Assembly: GCA_016710935.1 (NCBI GenBank) | Contig: JADJTY010000012.1 | Location: forward strand, 124,001 to 188,000 | DNA: 64,000 bases | Source: Chitinophagaceae bacterium | GTDB lineage: Bacteria > Bacteroidota > Bacteroidia > Chitinophagales > Chitinophagaceae | Direction of reading: 5' to 3' | Part shown: positions 35,634 to 44,027 of the stretch, piece by piece | How positions within the stretch are numbered: the first letter of the stretch is position 1 | Layout of the letters: every line of letters starts with the position of its first letter | Translations under genes and position numbers: made by a program | The notes under the pieces: model-generated | The model's input: the letters and a program-made list of their open reading frames with translations, nothing else | What the model was told of the DNA's origin: nothing | Databases searched by the model: none

Positions 35634-36386
35634 TCATAAAACAAAGACGAACTGCCAAATATTTAAACATGATAGATATCGTGTTTTGTCAAAAAACATG
35701 ATATTAAATAGCCTGGTGATTAAAAGGCTGCAGCACCATTTCGCTAACACGCGGCAGGCTGCGGCTAAAACCAGAGGCTTTGGTGTTTGTTGATCATTTT
35801 GCGAACCCGAGGTCGTCCCAAAAGGCGAATCCACCCCACCCAGAAACAAATTGGTGATCCGGATATCGGTTCTTTTTAATTCTTCCCGTACACTTTGCAT
35901 CATGCCAACCAACCCGTACTTACTGGCACTGTATGCTGCCGCACCAGCCATAGGCACTTTACCCAACACACCGGGAATATTGATGATCAGGCCTTTTTTC
36001 AATTCCTTCATGGCAGGTAAAAATGCTTTCAACAGCAGAAAGGGAGCATACAGATTATAATTTAATGAACGCAAAAAATCCTGCTCATCCAGCGTTTCCA
36101 TGGTTTTAATGATACCAATGCCGGCAGCATTGATCAAAATATCAATGGTGGACAATTGCTGAAAATATTTTTCTTTTAATTGATAAACTGCAGCGTTTGA
36201 AATATCCAGTATAAAAGTATTATCTGCCGCTACCTTGCAATCACTGGCAATTTGCCCAAGTTTTGTTGCATCTCTACCTGTTAAAAATAAATTGGCCCCG
36301 CTGCCTTTTAAAAGCATGGCGGTTTGAGAACCGATGCCACCGGTTGCACCGATGATCAAAATATTTTTTCCTTTCAGTGTTTCCAT
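35634..36386 (-). CDS. Short-chain dehydrogenase (SDR) with probable C-terminal frameshift
   Basis: Residues 1-190 form a standard SDR Rossmann enzyme. They have GATGGIGSQTA for NAD(P) binding, NAAGIG, and the catalytic YSASK (Tyr-x-x-x-Lys) preceded by Ser/Gly around IPGVLG. After GGVDSPF (about residue 192) the frame runs into a Cys/Leu-rich tail ending FNIMFFDKTRYLSCLNIWQF that does not look like SDR sequence. In another frame the DNA encodes a family-like ending, VSEMVLQPFNHQAI, stopping at 35704. One missing A near 35775 or a T near the SPF codon would restore it. The gene is either disrupted or mis-sequenced. The substrate is unknown. Confidence 0.75.
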   Translation of the reverse strand: METLKGKNILIIGATGGIGSQTAMLLKGSGANLFLTGRDATKLGQIASDCKVAADNTFILDISNAAVYQLKEKYFQQLSTIDILINAAGIGIIKTMETLDEQDFLRSLNYNLYAPFLLLKAFLPAMKELKKGLIINIPGVLGKVPMAGAAAYSASKYGLVGMMQSVREELKRTDIRITNLFLGGVDSPFGTTSGSQNDQQTPKPLVLAAACRVLAKWCCSLLITRLFNIMFFDKTRYLSCLNIWQFVFVL

Positions 36387-36452
36387 TATTAACTATTTAT
36401 CTGTGTAAACAATGGCAGCGGAAATTTGTTTAATGCTGAAACGATTAGTGTA

Positions 36453-36650
36453 ATGAAACAAATAAAAAAATCTGATCTGCCACAAAAGATATGCCCGGTA
36501 TGCAACAGGCCATTTACCTGGCGTAAAAAATGGGAGCAGGTATGGGAAGAAGTTAAATACTGCAGTGACAGGTGCAGAAAAAGGAAGGCGGAGGACGCAC
36601 CAGTTTTGAAGCCATCGAAACACAATTTGGTATTGCCGAAAAAGAAGTAA
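36453..36650 (+). CDS. DUF2256 zinc-ribbon-like small protein
   Basis: The 65-residue protein matches DUF2256: KSDLPQKICPVCNRPFTWR, then KYCSDRCR, giving a CxxC...CxxxC tetrad of likely zinc ligands. The Trp-rich linker KKWEQVWEEV is typical. Function is unknown. Its ATG is at 36453. The last 26 codons overlap the DUF2805-like frame that starts at 36572. Confidence 0.85.
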   Translation: MKQIKKSDLPQKICPVCNRPFTWRKKWEQVWEEVKYCSDRCRKRKAEDAPVLKPSKHNLVLPKKK

Positions 36651-36814
36651 TTGAACTGATGCGGAAGCAAATGAAAAGCAGCAGTTTTAAAATGTGGCGC
36701 CAAAGAATGAACGGACGGCAAACCAAACACGCCGCTTTACGCAGCAGTGATGTGAGCCGTTTTAAATGCAGCAGGCAAAAAACAATTTCTTCAAATAAGA
36801 TTTCCAAAAAGTAA
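36572..36814 (+). CDS. DUF2805 / TIGR03643-like small protein, overlapping DUF2256
   Basis: The 80-residue frame uses GTG and carries the family core: RTSFEAIETQFGIAEKEVI, then LMRKQMKSSSFKMWRQRM and TKHAALR. The N-terminal helix usually found before RT(P/S)FEAI is missing. The frame is -1 relative to the DUF2256 gene and overlaps it by 79 bp. A single shift in the AAAAA run near 36578 would fuse both into one protein. The real start or product is therefore uncertain. Function is unknown. Confidence 0.7.
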   Translation: MQKKEGGGRTSFEAIETQFGIAEKEVIELMRKQMKSSSFKMWRQRMNGRQTKHAALRSSDVSRFKCSRQKTISSNKISKK

Positions 36815-36854
36815 AGGAAGTTCGCTGTCAATTATCAAAAGGAACAAATGCATG

Positions 36855-36862
36855 TATCTTTG
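36855..36862 (+). promoter_or_regulatory. Candidate -7 element (TATCTTTG) of the thioesterase gene
   Basis: TATCTTTG fits TAnnTTTG exactly and lies 14 bp before the ATG at 36877. A matching TTG -33 element at the usual distance is not evident. Confidence 0.45.
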
Positions 36863-36876
36863 CAAAAATTTTTACC

Positions 36877-37389
36877 ATGGAAAAGAAAGCAAGTGAATCG
36901 CTGGTAGTAATGACAGAATTGGTTTTACCCAATGACACCAACACTTTTGGCAACCTGATGGGTGGCCGACTGATGTACTGGATGGATATTGCAGCTGCCC
37001 TGGCTGCCATGAAACATTGCGGTGCCCCGGTAGTTACAGCATCGGTTGATAATATATCTTTTGAAAACCCCATCAAACTGGGTAATGTAGTACATATCGA
37101 AGCCGTTTTAACCCGGTCTTTCAACAGCAGTATGGAAGTGCATTTAAAAGTATGGGGCGAAGATGCCATTCAGCAGTATAAATATAAAAGCAATGAAGCC
37201 TATTACACATTTGTATCGCTTGACCCCAATGGCAAACCAAGACCAGTAAACAAATTGATACCGGAAACGGAAGAAGAAAAAAAATTATTTGAAGGTGCTT
37301 TAAGAAGAAGACAATTGAGATTGATACTGGGGGGAAAAATGAAACCGGAGGATGCTGCCGAACTGAAAGCTTTATTCATTAAAGATTAA
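36877..37389 (+). CDS. Acyl-CoA thioesterase, hotdog fold (YciA/ACOT-like)
   Basis: The 170-residue protein hydrolyses acyl-CoA to free acid and CoA. Hallmarks are PNDTNTFGNLMGGRLMYWMD (hotdog helix with catalytic Asn/Gly-Gly), VTASVDNISFENPI and the basic C-terminus. Length fits the single-hotdog form. It is convergent with the acyltransferase gene and overlaps it by 4 bp at the stop codons. Confidence 0.93.
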   Translation: MEKKASESLVVMTELVLPNDTNTFGNLMGGRLMYWMDIAAALAAMKHCGAPVVTASVDNISFENPIKLGNVVHIEAVLTRSFNSSMEVHLKVWGEDAIQQYKYKSNEAYYTFVSLDPNGKPRPVNKLIPETEEEKKLFEGALRRRQLRLILGGKMKPEDAAELKALFIKD

Positions 37390-38141
37390 GCAGAGGTGGG
37401 TGCTTGCTGGGGTTTGAATTTACTGCTCTGCTCAATGGCATCCATGATGTCTTCCAGGATTTTTTCTGTTGGGTCTTCGTAATTGATCACCATCGGATCT
37501 TTAAAAGTTACCGAAAGCCGGGTTCCTTTTTTGATCACTTTTATACCTTTTTTATTAAATGCTGTACTAAAACCGTCCACAACCACAGGTATTACAATGG
37601 GTTTGTGATGTTTTACGATGAATGCAGTTCCTTTACGGCCGGGTACAAATGGTGTGGTGGTTCCCTGTGGAAACGTGATCACCCAGTTCTGATCCAATGC
37701 CCTGGTAATTTTACGGGTATCGCTGGGGTCAAGGCCCTTTCTAACCTCTTTACCATCTTCTACCCATACCCGTTTTATCATGATTGAGCCTGCCAGTGCA
37801 AAGACCTTACTCATCAGGTTTTTTTTCATCGTTTCTTCGGCCGAAACAAATTGCACCCTGGTATAAGGCCATAGCAGGTAATAGGGTACGCCCAGCCCAT
37901 TCTTCTTACGCCAGCTAACAGCGCAAAAAATATGTAAAAAACAGATCACCTCGGCAAAATAAGTCTGGTGGTTACTTACAAACAGTACATTATTCTTTGG
38001 CAGCTTTTTCAGCTTGTCCATACCGTTTATCTGCAGCTTATTAGTAATAGCAAGCCCCGGAAAAGAAATGGAACCGATAACTGTATAAACCAATCCCTTA
38101 ACAAAACCAGATTCCTTAAAAGCCTTCCACAAATTGCGCAT
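37386..38141 (-). CDS. 1-acyl-glycerol-3-phosphate acyltransferase family (PlsC-like)
   Basis: The 251-residue membrane-associated enzyme has the acyltransferase motifs FVSNHQTYFAEV (HX4D block variant with Glu) and FPQGTTTPFVPGRKG (the acceptor-binding FPEGT block). N-terminal hydrophobic residues mark a membrane anchor. In the usual HX4D motif Asp follows four residues after His; here Ala then Glu follow, a variation I have seen in Bacteroidota but did not verify. It probably acts in phospholipid synthesis. Confidence 0.88.
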   Translation of the reverse strand: MRNLWKAFKESGFVKGLVYTVIGSISFPGLAITNKLQINGMDKLKKLPKNNVLFVSNHQTYFAEVICFLHIFCAVSWRKKNGLGVPYYLLWPYTRVQFVSAEETMKKNLMSKVFALAGSIMIKRVWVEDGKEVRKGLDPSDTRKITRALDQNWVITFPQGTTTPFVPGRKGTAFIVKHHKPIVIPVVVDGFSTAFNKKGIKVIKKGTRLSVTFKDPMVINYEDPTEKILEDIMDAIEQSSKFKPQQAPTSA

Positions 38142-38208
38142 GTATCAATCTTTTGGTTGCAATAATACCGCTGCAATTTATATAAAGTTGTTACAATAAA
38201 TAAAAGTA

Positions 38209-38242
38209 TTTGGTTACTGCCCACAGGCACATGTTATATTTG
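38209..38242 (+). promoter_or_regulatory. Promoter of the HAD phosphatase gene
   Basis: TTTG at 38209-38212 and TATATTTG at 38235-38242 are 22 bp apart, close to the Bacteroidota consensus. The -7 element ends 5 bp before the ATG at 38248, implying a leaderless or nearly leaderless mRNA. Confidence 0.7.
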
Positions 38243-38247
38243 CACCC

Positions 38248-38904
38248 ATGAAGGTGAATACAGTAATTTTTGATATGGATGGCCTGCTAATTGACTCGGA
38301 ACCATTATGGAAAGAAGCAGCAGATGCATTGTTTTTAACGTATGAAAAACAATTAACCACCCAACAATATTCCAGTACTACCGGACTTCGAACAAAAGAG
38401 TTCCTCGCCTATTGGTTCAGGCATTTTAATATACCCGAAGCAGAAATTGCCCATGCCGAAACACTTGTAGTGAACGACGTGATTAAATTGGTGCAGCAAA
38501 AAGGCAAACCCATGCCCGGGGTGCAACATATTTTTAATTTTTTTCTGGACAGAAACTTTAAAATTGGCCTCGCCAGCTCTTCACCACCCGCTTTAATTAG
38601 CCTGGTGGTTGATATGCTGGAAATAAAAGATCATGTGCAGGCTATTTCATCGGCAGCAGGTATAGCTTATGGTAAACCTCACCCCGAAGTGTATTTAGAT
38701 TGTGCCGGACAACTAAACGCAATACCCACGGCATGTATCTGTTTTGAGGATTCAGTTAATGGTATGATTGCGGCTAAAGCTGCCAAAATGAAATGCGTGG
38801 TAGTTCCGTCTTTACACGATAGCAGAAACCCGGCCTGGGGGGCTGCTGATCTTAAAATATCCACACTAACCAACTTTAATACATTATTGTTAGATAGCCT
38901 TTAA
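38248..38904 (+). CDS. HAD-family sugar-phosphatase (hexitol phosphatase HxpB-like)
   Basis: The 218 residues carry HAD motif I IFDMDGLLIDSEPLW (nucleophile Asp9, acid Asp11), motif II LASSSPP, the lysine GKPHPEVY and motif IV CFEDSVNG. The DGLLIDSE start and length fit the beta-phosphoglucomutase/2-deoxyglucose-6-phosphatase branch. The sugar specificity cannot be told from sequence. It is monocistronic. Confidence 0.9.
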   Translation: MKVNTVIFDMDGLLIDSEPLWKEAADALFLTYEKQLTTQQYSSTTGLRTKEFLAYWFRHFNIPEAEIAHAETLVVNDVIKLVQQKGKPMPGVQHIFNFFLDRNFKIGLASSSPPALISLVVDMLEIKDHVQAISSAAGIAYGKPHPEVYLDCAGQLNAIPTACICFEDSVNGMIAAKAAKMKCVVVPSLHDSRNPAWGAADLKISTLTNFNTLLLDSL

Positions 38905-39003
38905 ATGCACTATGTTGATAATTTGCATAGAGCAGTTTACTTTTATTACTATATTTGCCCTGAGGAGCAGAGCAGGAGGATTTTTAAAAAAACATAAAGA
39001 TTC

Positions 39004-39034
39004 TTGTTTTTTTTGTAAAAAAAAGTATATTTAC
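39004..39034 (+). promoter_or_regulatory. Candidate promoter of the small secreted protein
   Basis: TTG at 39004-39006 and TATATTTA at 39026-39033 are 19 bp apart. The -7 octamer differs by one base from TAnnTTTG. An earlier exact TATATTTG lies at 38950-38957. The implied leader of the main candidate is about 70 nt. Confidence 0.5.
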
Positions 39035-39112
39035 ATCCTGTTGTAAAGGAGCAAAGTAAGCCTTGAAGACAATTTTAAATTAATTATTTACTCATAAACT
39101 AAAACAAACGCA

Positions 39113-39502
39113 ATGAAAAAAATCTTACTTTCTTCAATAATCATGTTAGGAGTTTGTGGTGCTGTTAATGCACAGGACGCAAATGCTTCTAAAGTTAAAA
39201 AAAATAACCAGGCTACACAAGCTACACAGGCTACAATTAGCACTGCTGCTGCAGCTGCTACACCACAAAATTCAGCCATAACAGTGCAAACTGATGATCT
39301 TAATCAAACTGCAGGTTCAAAAACTTTAGCTGATAAAGAAGCTGCTGCAAAAGCTCCAACACAGATTAAGACTAAAAAGATCCAGACTCAGTCTGCCGCT
39401 AAAGCTTCAGTAAATGCTGAAGGTGTTGTTATGACTGATGAACAAAAAGAAAAAGCTGAAAAAATGAAAGCTATTGAAAATGAAAAGAAAAATCAACAGT
39501 AA
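39113..39502 (+). CDS. Small secreted Ala/Lys/Gln/Thr-rich protein, unknown
   Basis: The 129 residues have a clear signal peptide (1-20, ending AVNAQ). A mature part rich in Ala, Thr, Gln and Lys follows, with QATQATQAT repeats, runs of Ala and a highly charged C-terminus (EKAEKMKAIENEKKNQ). No domain is recognised and it is probably disordered or helical in the periplasm. It has its own promoter-like region and strong terminator, so it may be highly expressed. Short tandem QAT codons give a small imperfect repeat in the DNA. Confidence 0.75.
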   Translation: MKKILLSSIIMLGVCGAVNAQDANASKVKKNNQATQATQATISTAAAAATPQNSAITVQTDDLNQTAGSKTLADKEAAAKAPTQIKTKKIQTQSAAKASVNAEGVVMTDEQKEKAEKMKAIENEKKNQQ

Positions 39503-39523
39503 TTTATCAAGAATATAAAAAAA

Positions 39524-39545
39524 ATCCTCCGAAATTTCGGGGGAT
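39524..39545 (+). terminator. Terminator of the small secreted protein gene
   Basis: ATCCTCCGAA/TTCGGGGGAT forms a 10 bp stem with a minimal loop, followed by TTTTTT. It lies 21 bp past the stop. Confidence 0.85.
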
Positions 39546-39579
39546 TTTTTTATGGCGTTTAATGTAGATTCATTAAGAT

Positions 39580-40266
39580 ATGCAGACAATATTATTGCTC
39601 CATGGCGCCATTGGCGCTGCTAACCAGTTATCAGGAGTGGAAAACGAACTGGCAGATTCAGTTGCTGTACTTCATTTCAATTTCAGCGGTCATGGCGGCT
39701 CTCCGTTCGCGGCAGAAGATTTTTCCATAGCGCTTTTTGCTATGGAAGTAATGGCATTTTTAGATAAAAAAGGAATTCCATCCATCAACATTTTTGGATA
39801 CAGTATGGGCGGATACGTGGCCATGTATCTTGCAAAACATCATCCAGAACGGGTAAATAAAATAATTACCCTGGCTACAAAATTTAAATGGGACGAAAAC
39901 ATTGCAGCCAATGAAACGAAAATGCTGAATGCCGAAAAAATTGAAGCCAAATTACCCGACTTTGCTGCTTCTTTACAAAAACGACATGCGCCAAACAACT
40001 GGAAAACCGTTTTAGAAAAAACTGCCGCCATGCTTGTTGAAATGGGAAAAGACAATCCGCTGAAACCTGTTGATTATCCGGCTATTCAACAGCCCGTTTT
40101 ACTCATGCTGGGCGACAGAGATAAGATGGTTACCCTGGAAGAAACGGTAGAAGTGTATAAAAATCTGCCAAAGGCCCAATTAGCCATCTTACCCAATACA
40201 GCCCATCCCATAGAAATGGTTGACCAGGCCAGGCTGGCCTATGAGATCAGGTCCTTTTTAGCCTGA
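39580..40266 (+). CDS. Alpha/beta hydrolase
   Basis: The 228-residue protein has the oxyanion-hole region LLHGAIGAANQ, the nucleophile elbow GYSMGG (Ser75), the acid region MLGDRDKMV and the catalytic His in PNTAHPIE. It is short and has a small lid, like esterase or lactone-cleaving members. Substrate is unknown. No clear promoter precedes it, and it lies 34 bp past a terminator. Confidence 0.85.
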   Translation: MQTILLLHGAIGAANQLSGVENELADSVAVLHFNFSGHGGSPFAAEDFSIALFAMEVMAFLDKKGIPSINIFGYSMGGYVAMYLAKHHPERVNKIITLATKFKWDENIAANETKMLNAEKIEAKLPDFAASLQKRHAPNNWKTVLEKTAAMLVEMGKDNPLKPVDYPAIQQPVLLMLGDRDKMVTLEETVEVYKNLPKAQLAILPNTAHPIEMVDQARLAYEIRSFLA

Positions 40267-40387
40267 AACCGGGTTATATTTAGCTCAATTATCCTCAAAA
40301 ACAAAAATTATAGCCCAAAATTGGCTGCAATCAGCCATCAGAGCCAAAAAAGACTATTTTTTAGCCCTCAAATCTCCGATATTTTAC

Positions 40388-40395
40388 TACCTTCG
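40388..40395 (+). promoter_or_regulatory. Candidate -7 element of rpsA (TACCTTCG)
   Basis: TACCTTCG matches the guaA element and the TAnnTTTG consensus with one change. It leaves a leader of about 120 nt before rpsA. The leader holds small hairpins such as CCGAT/ATCGG at 40462-40476, possibly for autoregulation by S1. Confidence 0.45.
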
Positions 40396-40519
40396 CCCTC
40401 CCGTTTTAAAACCGGGATTATTTACAAACATTTAAACGCAGATGCACAGGGAGGTTGAACCCCGATATAACATCGGAACGAAACTACTGCGATAACAAAC
40501 AAACCTGTAAAAATTAAAA

Positions 40520-42466
40520 ATGGAAGAAACAAACGAAACTACACCAACACCGGTTGAAGAAACTGTTGAAGAAACAACCGCACCTGATGCAGAAGCTACT
40601 GCTCCTGTTGTTGATGTAGAAATTAAAGCACCCGTTGAAGAAACTGTGGCAACTGCTCACGACGATTTTGACTGGAGTGTTGACAAACGCAACGTAACCA
40701 GCTACACTGCTGATGAAAAAGCAAAGTACGACACGGTTTACGACAACACTTTTAAGCAAATTGCTGATGGTGAGATGATACAGGCAACTGTAGAATCATT
40801 AACCAAAACAGATGCTGTTGTTAACATCGGTTTTAAAAGTGACGGCCTTATTTCTTTAAACGAATTCAGAGACATCCCCGGTGGTGTTAAAGTAGGCGAC
40901 ATTATTGAAGTAATGGTTGTTGAAAAAGAAGACAGGGAAGGTAACCTGCACCTTAGCCGCAAGAGTGCCCGTACAACACGTGCATGGGAGCGTATTGTGG
41001 AAGTACACCGCACCGGCGAAATTGTTACCGGTTTGGTTACCAGCAAAACAAAAGGTGGTTTGATCGTTGATGTATTTGGTATGGAAACTTTCTTACCAGG
41101 TTCTCAAATTGACGTGAAACCCGTTACTGATTACGACCAGTTCGTTAACAAAACCATGGAATTTAAAGTGGTTAAGATCAACGAAGCCATTAAGAATGCG
41201 GTTGTATCTCACAAAGCACTTATCGAAAGCGATATCGAAGCTCAAAGAGCTGAAATTATGGGTAAACTGGAAAAAGGCCAGGTACTGGAAGGAACGATCA
41301 AGAACATCACTGATTTTGGTGCATTCCTCGACCTTGGCGGCTTAGACGGTTTATTATACATTACCGATATTTCATGGGGACGTATCAACCACCCAACTGA
41401 AGTATTGAAGATGGACCAGAAACTGAACGTGGTGGTATTGGATTTTGATGATGATAAAAAACGTATCAGCCTTGGTTTAAAACAATTAACTCCTCACCCA
41501 TGGGATACCCTTACAGAGAACCTGAAAGAAGGCGAAATTGTAAAAGGTAAAGTAGTTAATATTGAAGATTACGGTGCATTCCTGGAAATTATGCCGGGTG
41601 TTGAAGGTCTGGTACACGTAAGTGAAATTACCTGGGCTAACACACCGATAAACGCTAAAGAATTCTTCAAATTAAATGATGAATACGAAGCTAAAGTTGT
41701 TACCCTTGATAAAGAAACCCGCAAGATGAGTTTGTCTATCAAGCAAATGACTGAAGATCCATGGAGCACTATCGAAGCCTCTTTCCCTGAAGGAAGCAAG
41801 CATATGGGTACTGTTAAGAACATCACGCCGTACGGTGTGTTTGTTGAATTAACAACCGGTATCGGTGGTATGATCCACATCAGCGATCTGAGCTGGTTAA
41901 AGCGTTTCAACAATCCTAATGAGTATACAAAAGTTGGTAACGAAATTGAAGTGATCATCATGAATATCGACCAGGAAGGACGCAAACTTCAGTTAGGACA
42001 CAAACAAATTGAAGAAGATCCATGGAACTCACTTGAATCTACATTCCCTGTAGGCAGTGAACACGAAGGAACGGTGGTGAAGAAAGATGATAAAGGTGCT
42101 ATTGTTCAATTGCCTTATGGCCTTGAAGGATTTGCTCCTGCACGTCACTTAGCCAAAGAAGATGGTAAAACAGTTGGTGTTGATGAGATAGCTAAATTTA
42201 TGGTTATTGAATTTGACCGCAACGATAAGCGTATTGTTTTAAGCCATGCCCGCCTTTGGGAGCAGGTGATCGAAGAAGAAAAACAAGCGGTTATTAAAGA
42301 AAAGAAAGCCGAGTTTGAAGTAACCAAAAAAGCCGTAAAGAATTTACAAAGCAAGGTTGAAAAATCAACTCTGGGCGATATTGGTGCACTGGCCGACTTA
42401 AAGGCAAAGATGGATAGCGATGCAGGTGCAGCCGCTACCACTGAAGAAGAGCCAAAAGCAGAGTAA
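40520..42466 (+). CDS. rpsA: 30S ribosomal protein S1
   Basis: The 648-residue protein holds six S1/OB RNA-binding repeats (motifs such as ITDFGAFLDLGGLDGLLYIT and VNIEDYGAFLEI). An acidic, Thr/Pro/Glu-rich stretch of about 45 residues precedes them and a lysine/glutamate-rich tail follows. S1 binds mRNA upstream of the start codon. In Bacteroidota, which lack Shine-Dalgarno leaders, it is expected to be important for initiation on A-rich leaders. Length exceeds E. coli S1 (557), mainly through the N- and C-terminal extensions. A 253 bp upstream gap holds the promoter and hairpins. Confidence 0.97.
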   Translation: MEETNETTPTPVEETVEETTAPDAEATAPVVDVEIKAPVEETVATAHDDFDWSVDKRNVTSYTADEKAKYDTVYDNTFKQIADGEMIQATVESLTKTDAVVNIGFKSDGLISLNEFRDIPGGVKVGDIIEVMVVEKEDREGNLHLSRKSARTTRAWERIVEVHRTGEIVTGLVTSKTKGGLIVDVFGMETFLPGSQIDVKPVTDYDQFVNKTMEFKVVKINEAIKNAVVSHKALIESDIEAQRAEIMGKLEKGQVLEGTIKNITDFGAFLDLGGLDGLLYITDISWGRINHPTEVLKMDQKLNVVVLDFDDDKKRISLGLKQLTPHPWDTLTENLKEGEIVKGKVVNIEDYGAFLEIMPGVEGLVHVSEITWANTPINAKEFFKLNDEYEAKVVTLDKETRKMSLSIKQMTEDPWSTIEASFPEGSKHMGTVKNITPYGVFVELTTGIGGMIHISDLSWLKRFNNPNEYTKVGNEIEVIIMNIDQEGRKLQLGHKQIEEDPWNSLESTFPVGSEHEGTVVKKDDKGAIVQLPYGLEGFAPARHLAKEDGKTVGVDEIAKFMVIEFDRNDKRIVLSHARLWEQVIEEEKQAVIKEKKAEFEVTKKAVKNLQSKVEKSTLGDIGALADLKAKMDSDAGAAATTEEEPKAE

Positions 42467-42487
42467 GCGTTCACGCTTAAAAAATAC

Positions 42488-42516
42488 AATCCCGTTCAAC
42501 AAAACTGAACGGGATT
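42488..42516 (+). terminator. Terminator of rpsA (AATCCCGTTCA stem)
   Basis: AATCCCGTTCA/TGAACGGGATT encloses a 7 nt loop and is followed by a T tract. The same stem recurs at 43867-43896. Confidence 0.9.
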
Positions 42517-42616
42517 TTTTTTTGTTTTGAGTTTTATCTATACATTACACAATTAGCTGGTTTATTCTTTGTAGCATCATTCTTGCAGATATTATTCTAA
42601 ATCAAAGTTTCTCTTT

Positions 42617-43831
42617 ATGAAAAAAATATTCTTTGCAATTGCATACATGTTGTTGCTGGTTGCATGCTCCTCCTCCCAATCATCCAACACGCCCGGTGCT
42701 TTATCCCCGGTAGAAACAAAAAAAGCCAACAGTCCGCAATACAAGCCGGCCTTTGAAGGACAAACGAGGATCGCAGGCATTAAGACAACTACCACCTACA
42801 CTACCAAAGTAGTTACCGATGCATTGGTAAAACCCTGGAGCATGGCAGCATTGCCCGACGGAAGATTTTTAATAACCCAAAAAGAAGGTACGTTCCGTAT
42901 GGTATCGCCCAATGGAATTGTAAGTAATAACATTACCGGTGCACCTGCAGTAGATGCAGCCGGGCAAGGCGGTTTACTGGGTGTTACCATTGATCCGGAT
43001 TTTGCTACCAACAGGATGATATACTTTGTATTCAGTGAACCCGTTTCAGGCGGTAATCATGCTGCTGTTGCCAGGGCAAGATTAAAGGATGATGAAACCG
43101 CTATAGAAAATGTAACAGTTATATACCGGGTAACGCCAACATATAAAGGACATTTACATAATGGAGGCAAGCTGGCATTTACAAAAGAGGGTAACCTGTT
43201 TTTTTCAACCGGCGAGCGCTCAGATAAGGAAACCCGCCCGCTGGCACAGGATAACACGACCAGCTTAGGAAAAATATTGCTGCTCACAAAAACAGGACAG
43301 GCTGTAACTGATCCTTTGATGCTGCCCAAACCCAACAACAGGCCCGAGATATTTTCGAGTGGTCATAGAAATCCACTCGGCATTGCTATTCATCCTGCCA
43401 CCGGCGAATTATGGGAATCAGAAATGGGGCCCAGGGGTGGCGACGAGATCAATATCATTCGCAGGGGAGTTAATTATGGCTGGCCGGTAATAACCTACGG
43501 TACAGAATACAACGGTACTATCGTTGGTGAAGGGCTTACGCAAAAGGCAGGTTACGAACAACCCGTGTATTATTGGGACCCTTCTATCTCGCCCGGCGGC
43601 ATTGCATTTTACACAGGTAATAATATACCGGAGTGGAACCACAATTTATTTGTGGCCTGCTTAGGTGGCATGCACATGATACGGCTGCAGTTAAATGGAA
43701 ATAAGGTAGTGGGTGAAGAGCGGTTGCTGGTATCAGAAAATCAGCGTTTCAGGGATGTTTGTATGGGTAAGGATGGAAAACTTTATGCCATTACCGATGC
43801 TGGCAGGATGTATAGTTTAGGGAAAGAGTAG
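42617..43831 (+). CDS. PQQ-dependent sugar dehydrogenase (soluble, lipoprotein)
   Basis: The 404-residue protein has a lipoprotein signal (LLLVACSSS, Cys at about 17). The soluble glucose/aldose dehydrogenase beta-propeller follows, with KPWSMAALPDGRFLI, QGGLLGVTIDPDFA, HNGGKLAFTKEGNLFFSTGE, and SSGHRNPLGI with the conserved His-Arg. The GPRGGDEINIIRRGVNYGWP block is the family signature. It oxidises aldoses in the periplasm using PQQ. No PQQ biosynthesis gene is in the window. A short Ser/Pro-rich linker follows the lipid anchor. Confidence 0.9.
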   Translation: MKKIFFAIAYMLLLVACSSSQSSNTPGALSPVETKKANSPQYKPAFEGQTRIAGIKTTTTYTTKVVTDALVKPWSMAALPDGRFLITQKEGTFRMVSPNGIVSNNITGAPAVDAAGQGGLLGVTIDPDFATNRMIYFVFSEPVSGGNHAAVARARLKDDETAIENVTVIYRVTPTYKGHLHNGGKLAFTKEGNLFFSTGERSDKETRPLAQDNTTSLGKILLLTKTGQAVTDPLMLPKPNNRPEIFSSGHRNPLGIAIHPATGELWESEMGPRGGDEINIIRRGVNYGWPVITYGTEYNGTIVGEGLTQKAGYEQPVYYWDPSISPGGIAFYTGNNIPEWNHNLFVACLGGMHMIRLQLNGNKVVGEERLLVSENQRFRDVCMGKDGKLYAITDAGRMYSLGKE

Positions 43832-43866
43832 GAATTCGCCTGTTGGCGGGTTCATTCTAAAAATAT

Positions 43867-43896
43867 AATCCCGTTCAGTTTAGGCTGAACGGGATT
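43867..43896 (+). terminator. Terminator of the sugar dehydrogenase gene
   Basis: AATCCCGTTCAG/CTGAACGGGATT forms a 12 bp stem with a 6 nt loop, nearly identical to the rpsA terminator 1.4 kb away. Confidence 0.9.
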
Positions 43897-43984
43897 TTTA
43901 TACCAACCAATATCTTATATGGCATTATCATTGCAAAATTTTTTTTCGCACATCACCAAATGGAAACTTCTCTAACACCCTTCG

Positions 43985-44003
43985 CCGTTTGAAAATCAAG
44001 CGG
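43985..44003 (+). terminator. Degenerate third hairpin of the same family
   Basis: CCGTTTGA-AAA-TCAAGCGG followed by GATTTTTT resembles the two upstream terminators with substitutions and a short loop. It may terminate read-through toward the convergent OmpA gene. Confidence 0.55.
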
Positions 44004-44027
44004 GATTTTTTATGCATTTATAAATTA

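Noticed and set aside
40396..40519. Riboswitch or ribosomal-protein leader motif before rpsA
   Set aside because: Only short hairpins (5 bp stems) are visible; no known riboswitch core was recognised. A covariance search would be needed.
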